The notes below the pieces were generated by a model, which saw only the letters and a list, made by a program, of their open reading frames with translations, was not told the origin of the DNA and did no database searches. The position numbers and the translations under genes are program-made. DNA of 64,000 nt, from contig NZ_LVEM01000002.1 of NCBI RefSeq assembly GCF_001641335.1, positions 909,663 to 973,662 on the forward strand, given 5' to 3'. This document shows, in pieces, positions 61,713 through 64,000 of this stretch. Source of the stretch: Bradyrhizobium stylosanthis (GTDB taxonomy: Bacteria; Pseudomonadota; Alphaproteobacteria; Rhizobiales; Xanthobacteraceae). The stretch's first letter is position 1; the number at the start of each line of letters is the position of its first letter.

Positions 61713-61931
61713 ATGAACTCCTTGGTGCTGCGGAAGACCGCGCTCGATCGCGATCTCACCGCAAGACATGCCGTTGCGTCCGCAACGGGCCGACTCCATT
61801 CGCAACAGAAGCCGGCGCGCCTGCGCCGCAAGGGTCCGGCGCTCTGGGCCGCGCTGGTGCTACTTGTGCTGGCGGCGGACTTTTTGCTGGCCTATCTCGC
61901 CTGGGTTGCCGTCGACTTCGTCATGGGGTGA
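61713..61931 (+). CDS. Small single-span membrane protein
   Basis: A 72-residue protein: a 45-residue basic cytoplasmic part followed by one membrane helix, AALVLLVLAADFLLAYLAWV. No family is recognised. Its 3' end overlaps the convergent small membrane gene by 72 bp, so at least one of the two may be shorter than drawn or not real. ATG 61713 is used. Confidence 0.55.
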   Translation: MNSLVLRKTALDRDLTARHAVASATGRLHSQQKPARLRRKGPALWAALVLLVLAADFLLAYLAWVAVDFVMG

Positions 61932-62180
61932 GACCGCGCGCGCGTGCAGCAGGTACGACGCCGCGAGGTAGGCGAGCTGCGAAGCGGCAAGGCAGATGGC
62001 GACGACGGTCACGCCCCCCACCATCCCGAAATCGTAAGCGCGCAGAACGATCGCCGCGACGATCGCGATCACAGGCGAAAAGACGACCAGCGCCCAGATC
62101 CTGAAAAAGCGACCTGTCGCTACTCCTACCAGAGCGCTTGCAACGATCAGGACGATGGCAATCGTCAACTTCAACCTCAA
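61860..62180 (-). CDS. Small three-span membrane protein (putative)
   Basis: A 106-residue protein with three hydrophobic segments (IAIVLIVASALVGVATG, WALVVFSPVIAIVAAIVL, VTVVAICLAASQLAYLAASY). Translation appears to begin at TTG 62180, without a clear ribosome site. It overlaps the plus-strand small membrane gene at its 3' end. It is uncertain. Confidence 0.5.
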   Translation of the reverse strand: MRLKLTIAIVLIVASALVGVATGRFFRIWALVVFSPVIAIVAAIVLRAYDFGMVGGVTVVAICLAASQLAYLAASYLLHARAVSPHDEVDGNPGEIGQQKVRRQHK

Positions 62181-62373
62181 TGAGCGTGCAAATAATCTTC
62201 AATCAATAGTGCTAAACTCGCCCGCTTCGCGGGTGCTGACAAGACAGCACCACTTAATCTTGGCGAACAGTAGTTCATAAGTCTAATCAAGGTACGATGA
62301 TCCGGCGCAAACGGGGCTCGCGCCTTTGCTGTGCTGCAGCAAATATGGCGGCGGGATCGGCGATCCGGCTCGC

Positions 62374-62718
62374 TTATTTCTGCTCGCCGAACGGCGAGAA
62401 CGCGCGGCCCGAGACCGCGTCGTCGGCCAGGCTGGCTTTCCAGGTGCCTTCATCGCTGCGGCCGATGCGGACCTCGAAACGCCAGCCGTTCTGGTTGGTG
62501 AAGGCGATGTCCGCTCCGCCCTTCGTCCTGGCGTAGCTGCACGGATATTCGGTCGGCCGGTCCGGAAAGACGATCTTCCCTTCCTTGCTTTCGAAAACTG
62601 TCGAGGTGATCTGCGGATGGACCATGACGATGCAGCTGCGCTGCGGCGTGACCGGCGTCGACAGGCCGAGCATCGCGAGTGGCGCGCCGGCGGCAGTCAT
62701 GAGGACGATCATGTTCAT
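62374..62718 (-). CDS. Small exported hypothetical protein
   Basis: A 114-residue protein with an N-terminal hydrophobic segment (MIVLMTAAGAPLAMLGLSTP) that is a weak signal peptide or anchor, followed by a beta-rich part with two cysteines (QRSCIVMVHPQ, TEYPCSYARTKGG) that could form a disulfide. No family is recognised. It lies between intergenic sequences on the same strand as the downstream transferase. Confidence 0.55.
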   Translation of the reverse strand: MNMIVLMTAAGAPLAMLGLSTPVTPQRSCIVMVHPQITSTVFESKEGKIVFPDRPTEYPCSYARTKGGADIAFTNQNGWRFEVRIGRSDEGTWKASLADDAVSGRAFSPFGEQK

Positions 62719-62783
62719 GGCGCAACTGTTTCGCGGAAGGTGATCCTTCGACGCCGCCGCCGATCGATTGGTTCACAACGAAG

Positions 62784-62810
62784 AAAGGCCGGATCCTCAA
62801 TCCGGCCTTT
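62784..62810 (-). terminator. Rho-independent-type terminator of the glutathione transferase gene
   Basis: A perfect 11-bp stem (aaaggccggat / atccggccttt) with a 5-nt loop, 25 bp after the transferase stop on the minus strand and followed there by tttctt. It shares its stem with the fad terminator. Confidence 0.88.
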
Positions 62811-62834
62811 CGATCGTTCACGACTTGCGAGCGC

Positions 62835-63449
62835 TCAGGCGGCCTGCGCGAGCCCTTCCTTCTTGAGTGCCTCCTGCACCTGCGGGCGCGCTGCGACGCG
62901 GGCCTTGTAGGCGGCAAGGTGCGGCATGGCCGAAAAGTCGAACTTCATCCGGTCGGCCCAGGTCAGCATCGTGAAGAGATAGCCGTCGGCGACCGTGAAC
63001 TGCTTGCCCATCAGGTAGTCGCGGCCAGCGAGCTGGCTGTCGATATATTTCAGCTTGCCCATGACGCGGTCCTTGAAGAACGCCTTGGCCTCGTCGTTCA
63101 GGGCCGGGGCGAACAGCGGGCCGAAGCTCTTGTGCACCTCGGAGGTGAGGAAGTTCAGCCATTCGAGCAGTTTGTAGCGCTCGGCGCTGCCGTGGGCCGG
63201 CGCCAGCGCCTTGGCCGAGGCCTGATCGGCGATCATCTGGACAATCACCGGGCCTTCGGTCACGATCTCGCCGCTGTCGAGGCCCAGCGCAGGGACCTGG
63301 CCCTTGGGGTTCAGCTTCAGATAATCCTCACCATTTTCGAGCTTCTTGGCCCGGATATCGACCTTGACCAGTTCGTAGGGCAGGCCGGCTTCCAGGAGCG
63401 CGATATGGGGGGACAGGGAGCAGGCGCCGGGTGAGTAATAGAGTTTCAT
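62835..63449 (-). CDS. gst: Glutathione S-transferase (beta class)
   Basis: A 204-residue glutathione transferase conjugating glutathione to electrophiles. It begins KLYYSPGACSLSPHIALLEA, with the beta-class Cys10 that forms a mixed disulfide with glutathione, and has LNPKGQVPALGLDSGEIVTE (cis-Pro and GSH-binding Glu-rich loop). The C-terminal helical domain includes FTVADGYLFTMLTWADRM. The start ATG 63449 follows gaggagg. It is divergent from a MarR-type regulator, with paired palindromes between them. Confidence 0.95.
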   Translation of the reverse strand: MKLYYSPGACSLSPHIALLEAGLPYELVKVDIRAKKLENGEDYLKLNPKGQVPALGLDSGEIVTEGPVIVQMIADQASAKALAPAHGSAERYKLLEWLNFLTSEVHKSFGPLFAPALNDEAKAFFKDRVMGKLKYIDSQLAGRDYLMGKQFTVADGYLFTMLTWADRMKFDFSAMPHLAAYKARVAARPQVQEALKKEGLAQAA

Positions 63450-63494
63450 GGAATTTCCTCCTCTTGTTGCTTGGCTCGGGCGAAAGAACGCCTA

Positions 63495-63536
63495 CATGCA
63501 CCTGCATGCAATAGTCAAGATTGATGCAGCTGCATC
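63495..63536. promoter_or_regulatory. Tandem palindromes, candidate MarR operators
   Basis: CATGCA-CC-TGCATG at 63495-63508 and GATGCA-GC-TGCATC at 63523-63536 share the core ATGCA-NN-TGCAT and are 28 bp apart centre to centre. They sit between the divergent gst and MarR-type genes. Confidence 0.75.
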
Positions 63537-63575
63537 GAATGGGGTAAGAGACGGGCGACGAGCTTGAGCGGGACC

Positions 63576-64000
63576 ATGAAACGCAAACCATCGACCGAGG
63601 CCACTTCCGCCTGGATCCGCCTGATGCGGGTGCAGAGCCGCGTGCTCGACTGCGTCGAGCAGGATTTGAAGAAGGCCGGGTTCCCGCCGCTGGCATGGTA
63701 CGACGCCCTGCTCGAATTGTCGCGCGCGCCGTCCGGCGAGCTGCGGCCCGTCGAGCTCGAGCGGCAGATGCTGATTCCGCAATACTCCACCTCGCGCCTG
63801 ATCGACCGCCTGGTCGACGAGGGGCTCGCTTCCCGGCGCGAATGCAAGATCGACAAGCGCGGTCAGTTCGTCGAGATCACCGAAGCCGGCCGCGAGCTGC
63901 AGAAGCGGATGTGGGGCGCCTATTCGGCCGCAATCGAGAAATATGTCGGCTCGAAACTATCCGATGCCGACGCCGTCAAACTCAGCGGCCTGCTCGACCG
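63576..64000 (+). CDS. MarR family transcriptional regulator, 3' end outside window
   Basis: The visible 141 codons encode a winged-helix MarR regulator. They include an N-terminal dimerisation helix (TSAWIRLMRVQSRVLDCVEQ) and the wHTH with ELERQMLIPQYSTSRLIDRL, LVDEGLASRRECKIDKRGQF and EITEAGRELQKRMW. The gene runs off the window's right edge. MarR proteins repress divergent detoxification genes until a phenolic or electrophile binds; gst is the obvious target. ATG 63576 is used. Confidence 0.93.
   Translation, partial: MKRKPSTEATSAWIRLMRVQSRVLDCVEQDLKKAGFPPLAWYDALLELSRAPSGELRPVELERQMLIPQYSTSRLIDRLVDEGLASRRECKIDKRGQFVEITEAGRELQKRMWGAYSAAIEKYVGSKLSDADAVKLSGLLD

Noticed and set aside
1..64000. 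Insertion sequences, transposases, integrases, phage genes
   Set aside because: No coding sequence in any frame shows transposase or integrase motifs; the repeated elements are short non-coding hairpins.

Overview
The window is high-GC alphaproteobacterial chromosome, most likely Bradyrhizobium or a close relative (Nitrobacteraceae). Supporting signs are a class I lysyl-tRNA synthetase, a long dCTP deaminase, pyrD coupled to a DUF952 gene, a TSUP permease coupled to a TIGR02186 protein, a SEL1-repeat PodJ-like protein, and very many hairpin-type intergenic repeats. I see no insertion sequence, prophage, CRISPR array, rRNA or replication origin. The only RNA gene found is a tRNA-Gly. Genus is an inference; no database was searched.

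Region 1 (1-8.7 kb) is mostly single genes: the 3' end of dcd, a lone PAS protein, a MATE exporter, two low-complexity proteins, small stress-type proteins (SRPBCC, VOC), an AraC regulator and an O6-alkylguanine-DNA alkyltransferase, then tRNA-Gly(CCC). Region 2 (8.7-11.1 kb) is a compact three-gene set of exported proteins: a DsrE-like protein, a TAXI solute-binding protein without a TRAP permease, and a TagO/VasI-like protein. Region 3 (11.2-12.8 kb) is a translationally coupled XRE-cupin regulator with two acetyltransferases.

Region 4 (12.9-21.65 kb) is a same-strand pentose/aldose operon: LacI regulator, xylulokinase, xylose isomerase, sugar ABC transporter (ATPase, permease, binding protein), aldo/keto reductase and lactonase-type amidohydrolase. 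A 14-bp hairpin follows the binding-protein gene and another hairpin follows the last gene. Region 5 (21.8-34.5 kb) holds an NTF2-like protein, a YiiX-like cysteine hydrolase of lower GC, RidA, an esterase coupled to a flavoprotein dehydrogenase, a ClpP-fold exported protein, Sco, an orphan amino-acid-type binding protein, lysS, a periplasmic alpha carbonic anhydrase, an S24-type repressor, and DUF952-pyrD.

Region 6 (34.7-46.2 kb) has a second MATE exporter and an MBL hydrolase, then the four-member ATP-dependent-ligase repair set: ligase and MBL exonuclease on the minus strand, Lhr-type helicase and the phosphoesterase PdeM on the plus strand. A TPR-methyltransferase and an orphan ABC binding protein sit between the two halves. 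Three plus-strand genes here begin at or within 15 bp of the end of a copy of the same intergenic repeat.

Region 7 (46.2-64 kb) contains a LysR regulator divergent from an EamA exporter and an MBL hydrolase, TSUP/TIGR02186, the large PodJ-like SEL1 protein, a PadR regulator divergent from a beta-oxidation operon (NTF2-like, acyl-CoA dehydrogenase, thiolase, fused hydratase/dehydrogenase), a few small membrane or exported proteins, and a glutathione transferase divergent from a MarR regulator with two matching palindromes between them.
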